Below are positions 33,024-42,860 of a stretch of DNA of 64,000 bases, in pieces. This stretch comes from Janibacter cremeus. Its GTDB lineage: Bacteria > Actinomycetota > Actinomycetes > Actinomycetales > Dermatophilaceae. Every line of letters begins with the position of its first letter. Within the stretch, counting starts at the first letter, position 1. The notes under the pieces were generated by a model, which saw nothing but the letters and a program-made list of their open reading frames with translations, was not told the origin of the DNA and ran no database searches. Where the stretch lies: the NCBI RefSeq assembly GCF_013409205.1, contig NZ_JACCAE010000001.1:1488001-1552000 (forward strand), in the 5' to 3' direction. The position numbers were made by a program, and so were the translations under genes.

Positions 33024-35768
33024 TCAGCGGGGCCCGTGGCCGAGGACGAGCGTGGCCAGCTGGGTGCGTGAGCGCACCCCGGTCTTGCGGTAGATCCGCG
33101 TCAGGCCGCCCTCGACGGTCTTGACACTCAGGTGCAGACGTTGGGCGATCTCGCGGTTGCTCGCGCCCTCGGCCACCAGGCCGGCGACCTGCTGCTCGGT
33201 GAGGGTGAGCATGGAGAGCGTGGTGTGCGGGTCCGTGGTGTCCGGCTCCTCGATCTCGAGGGTGTGCAGCGCGGCGCCCTCGGGGAAGCGCATCTGGACC
33301 CACTCGGCCCAGGGCACCGCGTGCAGCGGCCGCAGCACCTCACGGGCGCGGGCGGCGGCCTCGCGGCTGCGGCCACCCCGGCGGGCACGGCGCTCGATGT
33401 GCGCCAGGGTGACCAGGGAGCGGGCCAGCTCGATGGGCAGCCGGCACTCCTCGGCTGCCGCGATCGAGCGCGCGGCCAGGGTGCGTGCAGTGTCCAGGTC
33501 GCCACGGGCGGCGGCGATCTCGGCAGCGGCCCGGTCAGCGGCGGCAGCGACACCGGGCGCGCCCAGCCCGTCCTCGAGGGCGGCCCGCACCTCGGCGAGG
33601 AGTCCCTCGGCCTCGTCCGTCGCACCGATGGCCACCAGGGCCATCACGGCGTCGGTGTGCCACCGGACCGAGGTCAGGTCCCTGATCCCGGAGTCGGCGT
33701 CGATGCGGCGCAGCTCCCGATGGGCGGCGACGGCCCCCTCGGGGTCGTCGAGGTGCAGCAGTGCGAGGCCGAGATAGCCCAGGTGGCGGCGCAGGTAGCG
33801 CTGGTCGCGCTCGCTGCGCGCGAGGTCGACGCCGCGGGCGCTGACGGTCCGGGTGCGCTCGAAGGTACCGCCGACGCTCTCGGCGATCGCCTCGATGAAC
33901 CACGTGGTCGCCATCGGGGTGTCGAAGTGCGTGGCCGCCCGCGTGGCCCGGCCGGCGAGCTCGAGCGCCTCGCGGCCGCGTCCCTGCCGGGCGACGACCT
34001 CGACGAGGGAGCGCAGGACGTGGACGGTGTCGAGGCCGGCGTCCGGGCCGACATCGGTGAGCATGTCGCCGAAGGCTGCTCTGGCACGGCGCAGGTCGTC
34101 GTCGTGCAGGGAGAAGCGTGCAGCGACGTAACGCGCCGAGGTGTGCACCTGGCCGGGCCTCGGGTCGCCCGCGATCTCGGCGGCCCGCTTGATCAGCCGC
34201 AGGGCGTCCGGGTCACCGAGGGTGCGCCCGGCTGCCGCCCCGACGGTCAGGGCGTCGACCTCCAGGTCGGTGCGTCCCGCGCGGCGCGCCAGCTCCACCG
34301 CGCGCCCGGCGACGTCCAGTGCCGCCCGCAGGTCCTGACTGCCCAGGAGGAGGCGGGCCCGTTGGAGGAGGACCCGGGCCTGCAGGGTCGGGTCCGCGCG
34401 GGACTCGTGCAGGGCGGCGACGAGGACCTCGTCCGGGGCCGGGTCCCCGAGCTCGACGAGGGCGAGCTTGGCGCGCACGGACAGGCTGGGCTCGGTCAGG
34501 TCGGCGGCGGCCCGGGTGGCGCGGTGCAGTACGCGCGTCTCCTTGCCGATGACGGCGTTCTCGAGGCTGAGGGTGAGCCACTCGTCCCGCTCCGGGGTTC
34601 CGGCGTCCGCGGCGAGGAGGTACAGCTGGGCGGCGAGGTCGTGCTCGCCCCTCGATGCGCACCCGGTGGCCGCGGTGGCGAGGTCGGCGGGGGTCGTCCC
34701 GGTGTCACCGGCGAGGGCGAGGTGGTAGCGGGTCAGACCCTCGCTGTCGGCGTGTGCCGCGAGCTCGCGGTGCAGTGCGATCAGCTCGTCGCTGTCGACG
34801 GACTCGAGCAGGACGTCACCGAGGACCTCAGGGGTGAGCCGCAGGTACTCGTCCTCGGTGACGACCAGGCCCAGCGCGCGCGCTGCCCGGATGCTCTCCG
34901 CGGCGGTCTCGCCGCCGAGGCGTCGCAGCGTCGCGGTCGTCGGCTGGTGCATCGCCGCGACTCGCCGCAGGGTCTGACGGACCGGCGCGCTCAGCTCGTG
35001 GACGCGCTCGCGCGCGAGGCTGCCCAGCTCGCGGGCAGCCAGCTCGGGAGTCAGGCCGTCGACGGCTGCGGCGATGTCGCGGGCCAGGCCGGGGTTGCCG
35101 CCGGACTCCCGGTGCGCCCACAGGGCGGTGTCGGTGGGCACGCCCTCGGCAGCGAGCAGCTCGACGGTGTCGGCCGCGGCGAAGGGCAGCAGGTCCACGT
35201 GCAGCAAGGACAGCTCGCGCGCGGCGACGGTGCGCGGGTGGCCGGTCGCGGGGTCGATCTCTGCCGGGCCGACCGCGGCGAGGGCGCCGAAGGTGCCGGG
35301 GCCCAAGGAACGGGAGGCTGCCGTCCGCAGCGCGGCGAGGCTCAGGGCGTCGATGTGCTGGGCGTCGTCGATGACCAGGACGAAGGGGGCAGCGGCGGCC
35401 TGGGCGGTGAGCAGCTCAGTGAGGGCATCCCCCAAGCGCTCCCGGGGGTCGTGGGCGGGCAGCGAGCGGGGGTCGAGCAGGAGGGAACGCATCCGCTCGG
35501 GGAGCTCATCGAGAGTGGCCTGCGGGAACCCGGCGGCGATGAGCGAGACGCCGTTGCCCGGCACGCCCCGCCGCTGCATCCGCACGCTGATCGCGTGCGG
35601 GACACCGGCGGCGACCGCCGCGAGGAAGGTGCTGCGTCCCATGCCCCGGGGGCCGTGGACGGCCACGGCCTGACCCTCCAGGACGCGGGCCGTCACCGAC
35701 GCGATGAGGCGAGTACGACCGACCGGGTCGTTGGTGCCCGCCGGAAGATGCCGCACAGCCAGATTCAA
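33024..35768 (-). CDS. Large LuxR-family ATPase regulator (LAL/STAND type) with variant Walker A
   Basis: 914 residues. N-terminal AAA/STAND ATPase (Walker B FVLVIDDAQHID), a long region of helical repeats like TPR, and a C-terminal LuxR HTH (LTEQQVAGLVAEGASNREIAQRLHLSVKTVEGGL). Such proteins couple a ligand and ATP to promoter activation. The P-loop at residues 39-47 is GPRGMGRST: the conserved lysine is arginine, which should weaken ATP use. TTG 35768 is chosen because AGGAGGG precedes it by five bases and the protein begins right at the ATPase domain; the frame stays open far upstream through the serS region without meaning. Convergent with dedA. Confidence 0.85.
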   Translation of the reverse strand: MNLAVRHLPAGTNDPVGRTRLIASVTARVLEGQAVAVHGPRGMGRSTFLAAVAAGVPHAISVRMQRRGVPGNGVSLIAAGFPQATLDELPERMRSLLLDPRSLPAHDPRERLGDALTELLTAQAAAAPFVLVIDDAQHIDALSLAALRTAASRSLGPGTFGALAAVGPAEIDPATGHPRTVAARELSLLHVDLLPFAAADTVELLAAEGVPTDTALWAHRESGGNPGLARDIAAAVDGLTPELAARELGSLARERVHELSAPVRQTLRRVAAMHQPTTATLRRLGGETAAESIRAARALGLVVTEDEYLRLTPEVLGDVLLESVDSDELIALHRELAAHADSEGLTRYHLALAGDTGTTPADLATAATGCASRGEHDLAAQLYLLAADAGTPERDEWLTLSLENAVIGKETRVLHRATRAAADLTEPSLSVRAKLALVELGDPAPDEVLVAALHESRADPTLQARVLLQRARLLLGSQDLRAALDVAGRAVELARRAGRTDLEVDALTVGAAAGRTLGDPDALRLIKRAAEIAGDPRPGQVHTSARYVAARFSLHDDDLRRARAAFGDMLTDVGPDAGLDTVHVLRSLVEVVARQGRGREALELAGRATRAATHFDTPMATTWFIEAIAESVGGTFERTRTVSARGVDLARSERDQRYLRRHLGYLGLALLHLDDPEGAVAAHRELRRIDADSGIRDLTSVRWHTDAVMALVAIGATDEAEGLLAEVRAALEDGLGAPGVAAAADRAAAEIAAARGDLDTARTLAARSIAAAEECRLPIELARSLVTLAHIERRARRGGRSREAAARAREVLRPLHAVPWAEWVQMRFPEGAALHTLEIEEPDTTDPHTTLSMLTLTEQQVAGLVAEGASNREIAQRLHLSVKTVEGGLTRIYRKTGVRSRTQLATLVLGHGPR

Positions 35769-35881
35769 TGCACCCTCCTGCTCGATGTCGTGTCCCAAAC
35801 GTAACCCGGCAACATGAACGCGGGAGGCTGGGACCCCTTCGTCGTGCCACCGGATGCCGTCGCGACGGCGGGGCGACGCGG

Positions 35882-37222
35882 TCAGCGCGGCGAGATGACC
35901 TCCATGCCGAGGAAGGGGCGCAGCGCCTCGGGCACGCGCACGGACCCGTCGGCCTGCTGGTGGTTCTCCAGCAGGGCGACGATCGGGCGGGTGCTCGTGA
36001 TCGCGGTGCCGTTGAGCGTGGCGAGCGTCCGCGTGCCCGATCCCTGCGGGTCGCGCTCGCGGATGTCCAGCCGGCGCGCCTGGAAGGTCGTGCAGTTGCT
36101 CGTCGAGGTCAGCTCGCGGTACTTCTGCTGCGTCGGCACCCACGCCTCGCAGTCGTACTTGCGGCTCGCGGGCCCGCCGAGGTCCCCCGCGGCGACGTCG
36201 ATGATCCGGTAGGGCAGCTCGAGGGCGTCGAGGACCCGGCGCTCGATGCGCAGCAGGTTCTCGTGCTCGGCCACCGCGTCCTCGGGCCGGCAGAAGACGA
36301 ACATCTCGGTCTTCTGGAACTGGTGCACGCGGAAGATGCCGCGGGTGTCCTTGCCGTAGCTGCCGGCCTCCCGCCGGTAGCAGGTCGACGTCGCGGTGTA
36401 GCGCAGCGGGCCGTCGGTGAGGTCGAGGATCTCGTCGGCGTGGAACCCGGCGAGGGCCACTTCGGAGGTCCCGGTGAGGTAGAGGTCGTCGGCGGGCAGC
36501 CGGTAGACCTCGTCGTCGTGGGCGTCGAGGAAGCCGGCGCCGGCCATGGTCTCGGTGCGCACGAGGTTCGGCACGACGAGGGGGGTGAAGCCCTCCGCCA
36601 CGGCGATCTGCTGCGCCAGGCCAGTCAGCGCCCACTCCAGGCGCGCACCGATCCCCGTGAGGTAGTAGAAGCGGCTGCCGCTGACCTTCGCCCCACGCTC
36701 CATGTCGATCGCCCCGAGCAGCTCGCCGAGCTCGAGGTGGTCCTTGGGCTCGAAGCCCTCCGCCGCGAAGTCGCGTGCGGTTCCGACCTCCTCGACGAGG
36801 TCGAAGTCGTCCTCGCCGCCCGCGGGGACGCCCGGCTGGATGACATTGCCGATGGAGCGAAGGGAGGTGTCCAGCTCCGCCTTCGCCGCCTCGGCTGCCG
36901 CCTCCAGCTCCTTGACGCGGGCCGACATCGCCGCGCCCTTCTCCCGCAGGTCGCTCGCCTGGGTCTCCAGGGCAGAGAGGTCGGCGCTGTCTGCGCTGTC
37001 CGAGTCGCTCTTGCGCAGCTTGGTCAACCGACCCATGACGGGGCCGAGCTCCTTGCTCGCGGCCTTCTGCTCCGCGCGGGCGGACTCGAAGACCCCGATC
37101 GCCGCGCGGCGCTGCTCGTCGGCGGTCAGGGCGGAGTCGACGAGGGACGGGTCCTCACCGCGGGCACGCTGGCTCGCTCGGACGGTGTCGGGCTGGTCGC
37201 GCAGGAACTTGAGGTCGATCAC
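35882..37222 (-). CDS. serS: Serine-tRNA ligase
   Basis: 446 residues from GTG 37222, the usual start [15 protein letters not shown]. An N-terminal coiled-coil arm that holds tRNA-Ser (about residues 30-110) precedes the class II catalytic core with [18 protein letters not shown], motif 2 [14 protein letters not shown] and motif 3 [14 protein letters not shown]. An extension of the open frame upstream adds only unrelated residues. Charges tRNA-Ser, and tRNA-Sec where present. Confidence 0.97.
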   Translation of the reverse strand: MIDLKFLRDQPDTVRASQRARGEDPSLVDSALTADEQRRAAIGVFESARAEQKAASKELGPVMGRLTKLRKSDSDSADSADLSALETQASDLREKGAAMSARVKELEAAAEAAKAELDTSLRSIGNVIQPGVPAGGEDDFDLVEEVGTARDFAAEGFEPKDHLELGELLGAIDMERGAKVSGSRFYYLTGIGARLEWALTGLAQQIAVAEGFTPLVVPNLVRTETMAGAGFLDAHDDEVYRLPADDLYLTGTSEVALAGFHADEILDLTDGPLRYTATSTCYRREAGSYGKDTRGIFRVHQFQKTEMFVFCRPEDAVAEHENLLRIERRVLDALELPYRIIDVAAGDLGGPASRKYDCEAWVPTQQKYRELTSTSNCTTFQARRLDIRERDPQGSGTRTLATLNGTAITSTRPIVALLENHQQADGSVRVPEALRPFLGMEVISPR

Positions 37223-37320
37223 ACCTCGCAGGGTATCGGCGATGGCGACCGGGGCCGCGCCCGCCGCAGCCACCTCGTCCCTCCCGACCCGGGGGGCAAC
37301 CCTGCGGTAGCGTCACCGCC

Positions 37321-38457
37321 GTGTCTGATTGGACCCTGCTGGCCTTCGTCGTGGCCCTGAGCCTCCTGCTCATCGGCGTCTCCGTCGCCCTCGTGCTCAT
37401 GGGCTCGGGTGTGCGTCGCGGGCGTGGCGTCCCGTCGCGCCCGGAGCGCAGCACCTTTCGGCGCAAGGGAGAGAAGCGGGCACCCCGACGGGCAGGGATC
37501 ATCATCAACCCGACGAAGTTCGATGACGTCGCCGCCGTGCAGCTGGAGCTGACCGCTGCCAGCCGGGATCTCGGCTGGAACGAGCCGCTCTTCATCGAGA
37601 CCACGATCGACGACCCGGGCACCGGCCAGACCCGACAGGCCATCGAGGAAGGCGTCGACGTCGTCTGCCCCCTCGGCGGTGACGGCACCATCCGAGCCGT
37701 GGCCGTCGCCCTGGCGGGTACCCGGACCCCGATGGGGCTGCTGCCCCGCGGCACCGGCAATCTGCTGGCCCGCAACCTCGACATCCCCTTCGGCGACCTC
37801 ACGGAGGCACTCAAGGTCGCCTGCAGCGGGCGCAACAAGCCGATCGACGTCGGCTGGCTCGAGCTCGACCCGGTCGAGGAGCCGTCGACGCAGGACAAGG
37901 GCCAGGCCGAGGACCCGGTCGAGGGTCCACCCGTGGTGCGCCACCCCTTCCTCGTCATGGCCGGGATGGGGCTCGATGCGGAGATCATGGGCGGCACGAG
38001 CGAGGAGCTGAAGAACAGGGTCGGCTGGAGCGCCTACTTCGTCACCGGGGGCCGCAAGCTCTTCGTCAAGCGGTTCCGCGTGCGCTGGAGCATCGAGGGT
38101 CGGGAGCAGCCCGAGGTGCACGCCCGCACGATCCTCGTCGGCAACTGCGGCACCCTCCAGGGTGGTCTGCAGCTCCTGCCCGATGCCGCGTACGACGACG
38201 GCCGGCTCGACGCGGTCGTCGTGGCACCGAAGACCATCTTCGGCTGGGGCTCAGTCGCGGTGCGCGTCATCGGCCGCTCCCGCAAGGACGCTGCCGAGCT
38301 CATCCGCACCTCGGGCACGACCTACACCGTCGACGTCGACGAGCCGCGCTCGGTCCAGGTCGACGGCGACGTCATCGGCGAGGCCAGCCGCATGCGCCTG
38401 ACTGTCGACAAGCAGGCGGTCATCGTCCGCGTCGCCGGCGCCGACCGAGCAGCCTGA
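37321..38457 (+). CDS. Diacylglycerol/sphingosine-kinase-family lipid kinase, membrane anchored
   Basis: 378 residues. An N-terminal membrane helix (residues 5-28), then a DAGK catalytic domain with INPTKF, the ATP-binding VCPLGGDGTIRAVA and LPRGTGNLLARNL. The C-terminal domain has VDVDEPRSVQVDGDVIG, the conserved Gly-Asp loop. Phosphorylates a lipid such as diacylglycerol, returning it to phospholipid synthesis; the exact substrate is unclear. GTG start. Ends against copy B of a 76-bp repeat that can stop transcription from both sides. Confidence 0.88.
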   Translation: MSDWTLLAFVVALSLLLIGVSVALVLMGSGVRRGRGVPSRPERSTFRRKGEKRAPRRAGIIINPTKFDDVAAVQLELTAASRDLGWNEPLFIETTIDDPGTGQTRQAIEEGVDVVCPLGGDGTIRAVAVALAGTRTPMGLLPRGTGNLLARNLDIPFGDLTEALKVACSGRNKPIDVGWLELDPVEEPSTQDKGQAEDPVEGPPVVRHPFLVMAGMGLDAEIMGGTSEELKNRVGWSAYFVTGGRKLFVKRFRVRWSIEGREQPEVHARTILVGNCGTLQGGLQLLPDAAYDDGRLDAVVVAPKTIFGWGSVAVRVIGRSRKDAAELIRTSGTTYTVDVDEPRSVQVDGDVIGEASRMRLTVDKQAVIVRVAGADRAA

Positions 38458-38472
38458 GCAGCCGGGGATCGT

Positions 38473-38548
38473 GTGCCCCAGAGGGACTCCCGGCGACCGG
38501 GCCCCCGAAGGATCAGGCGGATCTGCGCCGGGAGTCCCTTTTGGGCAC
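38473..38548. repeat. 76-bp palindromic repeat family 2, copy B (bidirectional terminator position)
   Basis: Ends GTGCCCCAGAGGGACTCCCGG and CCGGGAGTCCCTTTTGGGCAC are largely reverse complements. Same length and ends as copy A (16981-17056); the middle matches less well apart from a CCCCGA-like block. Fills the gap between two convergent genes. Confidence 0.7.
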
Positions 38549-38555
38549 GGACCGG

Positions 38556-39074
38556 TCAGGGGAGGATGCGCTCGACCGCCTCGGTGACCAGCTCCTGCGG
38601 TGAGTGGCGTACGTCGAGCACGAAGCCGTGCTCGTCGGGCTCGAGGTCCTCGAGCGTGTCGAACTGCGACTGCAGCAGCGACTCGGGCATGAAGTGACCG
38701 CGGCGGCCCTCCATCCGGCCGGCGATGACCTCGAAGGGTCCGTGGACGTGCACGAAGACCACGCGGTGCCCGCCCGCGAGCGCGGCGACGTCCCGGCGCA
38801 GCACGTCACGATAGGAGCGCTTGAGGGCGGAGCAGGTGATGACGGTGTCGTCCTCGGCGGCAGCGTGCTCGGCCATCCACCCACCGAGGTCCCGCAGCCA
38901 CGGGGCACGGTCCCGATCGTCCAGCGGGATGCCACGGGCCATCTTGTCGATGTTGGACTGCGGGTGGAACTCGTCCGCCTCCGCGAAGGTCCAGCCCAGC
39001 CGCTCGGCGACCCCCTCGGCGACGGTCGACTTGCCGCTGCCGGAGACGCCCATGACGACGACGTGCGTCGTCAT
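38556..39074 (-). CDS. gntK: Gluconokinase
   Basis: 172 residues, the usual GntK length. Phosphorylates gluconate to 6-phosphogluconate for the pentose phosphate pathway. P-loop MGVSGSGKST at residues 8-17, then FAEADEFHPQSNIDKMARGIPL, VITCSALKRSYRD and the lid region GRMEGRRGHFMPESLLQSQ. It directly follows the GntP permease gene (one base between), so uptake and phosphorylation are co-expressed. Confidence 0.95.
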   Translation of the reverse strand: MTTHVVVMGVSGSGKSTVAEGVAERLGWTFAEADEFHPQSNIDKMARGIPLDDRDRAPWLRDLGGWMAEHAAAEDDTVITCSALKRSYRDVLRRDVAALAGGHRVVFVHVHGPFEVIAGRMEGRRGHFMPESLLQSQFDTLEDLEPDEHGFVLDVRHSPQELVTEAVERILP

Positions 39075-39075
39075 C

Positions 39076-40494
39076 TCAGAACACCAGACTGAGCAGGAAG
39101 GCGAGCACGAAGCCGATGGTACCGATGAGGGTCTCCATGACGGTCCACGTCTTCAGGGTGGTCTTCTCGTCCATGCCGAGGAAGCGACCGACGAGCCAGA
39201 AGCCCGAGTCGTTGACGTGCGACAGGACGGTCGCGCCACCGGCGATCGCGATGACGACGAGCGTGAGGTCCATCGGGCTCAGCCCCGAGGTAGCCGCGAT
39301 CGTCGGCGCCATCAGCCCGGCGGTCGTCGTCAGGGCGACGGTCGCGCTGCCCTGGGCCACGCGCAGGATCGCCGAGACGGCGAAGGCCGCGACGATGACC
39401 GGCAACCCCGTCTCCTGGAGCGTGCCGGCAAGGGCCTCGCCGATGCCGCTGGCGCGCAGCACGCCACCGAACATGCCACCGGCACCGGTGATGAGGATGA
39501 TCGCGCAGACGGGGGCGAGGGAGTCGTTGAAGATCGTCTCGACGTCGGCTCTGGAGCGCCGGGGCCAGCCGAGGACGACGGTCGCGACGAGGGTGGTGAT
39601 CAGCAGCGCGATCGGTGTCTTGCCGATGACCTGGAGCGCAGCGACCCAGGTCGCGTCGCCGTCGACCGTGCCGGTCGTGGCCAGGGTGTTCAGCCCGGTG
39701 TCGATGAAGATCAGCAGCATCGGCAGCAGCAGGACGGTGAGCACGAGGCCGAAGGAGGGCAGGTTGACGTCGGGGCGGTCCTGGGCAGGTGCACCCTCGG
39801 TGGGCCCGTCCGCGCCGGAGAGGAAGTCCGGGACGTCGACCATGTACCGGCTGCCGGCCCACACGCCGTAGAGGTAGGACGCCAGGTACCAGGTCGGCAG
39901 GCCCACGAGCAGGCCGACGAAGAGCAGCAGGCCGATGTTCGCGCCCACGAGGTCGGCGGCGGCGACCGGCCCGGGGTGGGGCGGCACAAAGGCGTGCATC
40001 ACGGCGAAGGCACCGGCGGCCGGGAAGGCATAGCGGATCACGGACCCGCCGAATCGTCGGGCCACGCTGAAGATGATCGGCAGCATGACGACGAGGCCGG
40101 CGTCGAAGAAGATCGGGAAGCCGAAGAGCAGGGAGGCGACACCCAGGGCGAGTGGGGCCCGGTCCTCGCCGAAGCGCCCGATGAGGGTGTCAGCCAGAAC
40201 CTGCGCGCCGCCGGTCACCTCGAGCAGCCGGCCGATCATCGCGCCGAGACCGACGAGCAGCGCGACCGAGGCGAGTGTCGAGCCGAAGCCGTCGGTCATC
40301 ACCGTCACGATGTCGCCCGGAGCGATCTTCGTCGCGAGCGCGGTCAGGAAGCTGACGAGGACCAGCGCCACGAAGGCGTGGATCCGCAAGCGGACGATCA
40401 GCAGCAGCAGGAGGGCGACGGCAGCAGCGGCGATGGCGAGCAGGACGCCCGAGCCGTAGGCCGGCTCCGGGGCTGCATCCGCGACGAGAAGCAT
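39076..40494 (-). CDS. gntP: GntP-family gluconate:H+ symporter
   Basis: 472 residues with about twelve to fourteen membrane segments. GntP signatures include AFVPPHPGPVAAADL, GFPIFFDAGLVVMLPI and the C-terminal HVNDSGFWLVGRFLGM. ATG 40494 is preceded by GAAGGA seven bases upstream; a longer frame adds no homology. Imports gluconate or a related sugar acid; gntK lies immediately downstream. Divergent from a GntR-type gene, presumably its regulator. Confidence 0.94.
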   Translation of the reverse strand: MLLVADAAPEPAYGSGVLLAIAAAAVALLLLLIVRLRIHAFVALVLVSFLTALATKIAPGDIVTVMTDGFGSTLASVALLVGLGAMIGRLLEVTGGAQVLADTLIGRFGEDRAPLALGVASLLFGFPIFFDAGLVVMLPIIFSVARRFGGSVIRYAFPAAGAFAVMHAFVPPHPGPVAAADLVGANIGLLLFVGLLVGLPTWYLASYLYGVWAGSRYMVDVPDFLSGADGPTEGAPAQDRPDVNLPSFGLVLTVLLLPMLLIFIDTGLNTLATTGTVDGDATWVAALQVIGKTPIALLITTLVATVVLGWPRRSRADVETIFNDSLAPVCAIILITGAGGMFGGVLRASGIGEALAGTLQETGLPVIVAAFAVSAILRVAQGSATVALTTTAGLMAPTIAATSGLSPMDLTLVVIAIAGGATVLSHVNDSGFWLVGRFLGMDEKTTLKTWTVMETLIGTIGFVLAFLLSLVF

Positions 40495-40635
40495 CAGTGG
40501 TCCTTCGTGGGCGGGGCGGCCGATTCCGGCCGGTGACGCCATATCGTGGCAAAGGTATGCTTAATTGACAAGGTGTGACCCGGCCAACGCCGCCCAGCAT
40601 TGGCGGCCGCCCTGGGCTCTGCCACAATCCGCGGC

Positions 40636-41343
40636 ATGGGGAATGAGCGCACCGGCGGGTTGCACCACAGCGTGCTGGCCCGGGTCGGGTCCGATCTCAC
40701 CCACGCTCGAATCGTCCCGGGCGACGTGCTGTCGATGGAGCAGATCGAGGAGCGCTACACGGTCTCCCGCACGGTCGTTCGCGAAGTCGTCAAGGTCCTC
40801 GAGTCGGTCGGGGTGGTCACCTCCCGCCGCCGCGTCGGCGTGACGTTCCGGCCGGAGAGCGCGTGGGAGGCGCTGAGCCCGCTCATCATCCACTGGCGCC
40901 TCGAGGGCCCGCAGCGCCTGGAGCAGCTGCGCGAGGTCAGCGAGCTGCGCCGAGGCATCGAGCCACAGGCCGCTCGGTTGGCCGCAGAGCGCGCCGGCGA
41001 GGACGAGGTGCGGCAGTTGCGGGACGCCGCGCAGGGCATGGTCGACACCGGTCCCAGAGGCGACCTGCAGGCCTACCTGGCGCACGACATCGACTTCCAC
41101 CGCGGCCTGCTGGCCGCCTCCGGCAACACTCTGCTGGTCAGCTTCGCCCCCTTCGTCGAGGAGGCGCTGCGCGGGCGCACCGACCATGACCTGATGCCCG
41201 AGGTCCCTGCGCAGCGGGCCATCGACTGGCACGTCGAGGTCGCCGCCGCCGTCGCCGACGGCCGGGCCGAGCTCGCGGAGGAGACGATGCGACTCATCGT
41301 CTCCGAGGCGCAGCAGGCGATGGACGAGCTGGCCGGGGACTGA
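40636..41343 (+). CDS. gntR: GntR/FadR-family regulator of gluconate genes
   Basis: 235 residues. N-terminal GntR winged helix (LSMEQIEERYTVSRTVVREVVKVLESVGVV) and C-terminal FCD effector domain with metal ligands in RRGIEPQAARLAAERA, HDIDFHRGLLAASGN and IDWHVEVAAAV. Start ATG 40636 fits the family; upstream in-frame ATG 40600 adds 12 odd residues. The divergent position to gntP-gntK suggests it represses them until gluconate or 6-phosphogluconate is bound. The 141-base gap has a TTGACA (40565-40570) but no clear operator palindrome. Confidence 0.88.
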   Translation: MGNERTGGLHHSVLARVGSDLTHARIVPGDVLSMEQIEERYTVSRTVVREVVKVLESVGVVTSRRRVGVTFRPESAWEALSPLIIHWRLEGPQRLEQLREVSELRRGIEPQAARLAAERAGEDEVRQLRDAAQGMVDTGPRGDLQAYLAHDIDFHRGLLAASGNTLLVSFAPFVEEALRGRTDHDLMPEVPAQRAIDWHVEVAAAVADGRAELAEETMRLIVSEAQQAMDELAGD

Positions 41344-41350
41344 CCGCCCG

Positions 41351-42121
41351 TCAGCGCTGGGACGGCTGCGCTGCGAGGTCGTGGTCCTGCGACCGCAGAA
41401 GTGATGCCGCCGCGCCATCGAGCAGAACGGTGACGTGCGGGTGCTGCTGCAGTGCCGTCACCGGGCACTCGGCGTTGACCCTCCCCTCGACGAGCTCGCG
41501 GACGGCCTGCGCCTTGTGCTCACCCGTGGCGATGAGGACCAGGTGCTTCGCCTCGAGGATCGTGCCGATCCCCTGGGTGAGGCAGTGCTGCGGCACGGCA
41601 TCGACGTCGCCGCCGAAGAACCGGGCGTTGTCACGTCGGGTCTGCTCGGTCAGCGCCGCCTCGCGGGTGCGGGATGCGGCGGGGGAACCGGGCTCGTTGA
41701 AGGCGATGTGGCCGTTGCCCCCGACGCCGAGGATCTGCACGTCGATGCCACCGGCAGCAGCGATGCGTTCCTCGTAGGCGGCACAGCTCGACCGGGCGTC
41801 CGCGGCGCTGCAGTCGAGGCCGCCGACGTGGGCGCTGTCGATGTCGACGAGCCGGACGAAGTCGCGCTCGATCACCGCGCGGTACGACTCGGGGTGATCG
41901 GCGGGCAACCCGAGGTACTCGTCCAGGAGGAAGGCCCGGCACCGGCGCAGGCTCAACTCGCCGGCAGCAACCCGCCGGCCCAGCTCCCGGTAGACCCGAA
42001 GGGGGCTGGACCCCGTGGCCAGACCCAGCACCGCTGTCGGGTCGGCGAGGACGTGCTCGGCGACCGCGTCGGCGCCCAGCATCGCGATCCGCTCGAGGTC
42101 GGACGAGATGATGATCTCCAT
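41351..42121 (-). CDS. nagB: Glucosamine-6-phosphate deaminase
   Basis: 256 residues. Converts glucosamine 6-phosphate to fructose 6-phosphate and ammonia, the last step of amino-sugar use. LGLATGSSPLRVYREL binds phosphate, LDEYLGLPADHPESYR carries the catalytic Asp and LGVGGNGHIAFNEPGS the conserved loop. Convergent with gntR, separated by seven bases. No nagA or transporter is nearby. Confidence 0.95.
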   Translation of the reverse strand: MEIIISSDLERIAMLGADAVAEHVLADPTAVLGLATGSSPLRVYRELGRRVAAGELSLRRCRAFLLDEYLGLPADHPESYRAVIERDFVRLVDIDSAHVGGLDCSAADARSSCAAYEERIAAAGGIDVQILGVGGNGHIAFNEPGSPAASRTREAALTEQTRRDNARFFGGDVDAVPQHCLTQGIGTILEAKHLVLIATGEHKAQAVRELVEGRVNAECPVTALQQHPHVTVLLDGAAASLLRSQDHDLAAQPSQR

Positions 42122-42194
42122 CCGGGGACCCTAGCGCTGCTCACCGGCGGTGATCGGCGTGGGCCCCGTCCGTGTCGGCGCAGCCCTCGTCCGA

Positions 42195-42860
42195 TCAGCC
42201 CAGCAGACCGGCCCGCTCGATGATGACGGCCAGCTGCGCGCGGGAGCCCACGCCGAGCTTGGTCTCGGCACTACGCAGATGCGTCTTGATCGTCGACTCG
42301 GCGAGGTGCAGCTGGGCCGCCGCCATCGCCGTCGTCGCCCCGTCGGCGAGCCGGACACAGATCTCGCGCTCCCGCTCGCTGAGTGCCGCGACCAGCCGGG
42401 CCGCCTGCTCGCGACGCCCACCCGCGTCGCCATTGCGCACGTGGGTGACCACGTGCTGCGCCGACTGCGGGGAGAAGGGGGCGTGGCCCGCAGCCGCGTC
42501 CCGCACGGCCCGGGTGATCTCGTCCGGGCCGGCCGTCTTGAGCAGGAAGCCGTTGGCGCCGGCCTGCACGGCCTTCAGCGGCAGATCGTCCAGGTCCCAG
42601 GTGGTCAGCAGCACGACCTTGGGGGACGGGTCGAGTCGCCGGATCTCCCGGGTGGTGCTGATGCCGTCGAGCTCGCCCATCCGGTAGTCGAGGAGCACGA
42701 CGTCGGGTCGATGGGCGTGGATCGCCGGTACGGCCTCCTCCCCGGAGCCGACGTCGGCGACGACGAGCAGGTCCGGGGACGCCTCGAGCATCAGCCGCAA
42801 CCCGGAGCGCAGCAGCGGGTCGTCGTCGACGAGGAGAACCCGGATGGGGGTGTCGGTCAT
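42195..42860 (-). CDS. NarL/LuxR-type response regulator
   Basis: 221 residues. Receiver domain with acidic DDD near the N-terminus, phospho-Asp in VVLLDYRMGELDG, the Thr in VVLLTTWD and Lys in FLLKTAGPDE; then HTH LSEREREICVRLADGATTAMAAAQLHLAESTIKTHL. The start overlaps the stop of the kinase gene by four bases, so they form one operon and a two-component pair. Target genes are not identifiable; the Ltp-type gene next door is a candidate. Confidence 0.93.
   Translation of the reverse strand: MTDTPIRVLLVDDDPLLRSGLRLMLEASPDLLVVADVGSGEEAVPAIHAHRPDVVLLDYRMGELDGISTTREIRRLDPSPKVVLLTTWDLDDLPLKAVQAGANGFLLKTAGPDEITRAVRDAAAGHAPFSPQSAQHVVTHVRNGDAGGRREQAARLVAALSEREREICVRLADGATTAMAAAQLHLAESTIKTHLRSAETKLGVGSRAQLAVIIERAGLLG

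Noticed and set aside
33132..35804. 890-codon open frame on the plus strand opposite the LuxR-type ATPase
   Set aside because: High-GC shadow of the real minus-strand gene; composition is Gly/Gln/Val-rich and no domain is seen.
33024..36635. 1203-codon version of the LuxR-type ATPase
   Set aside because: The upstream part runs antiframe through serS and has no homology; the TTG with AGGAGGG at 35768 fits the domain start.
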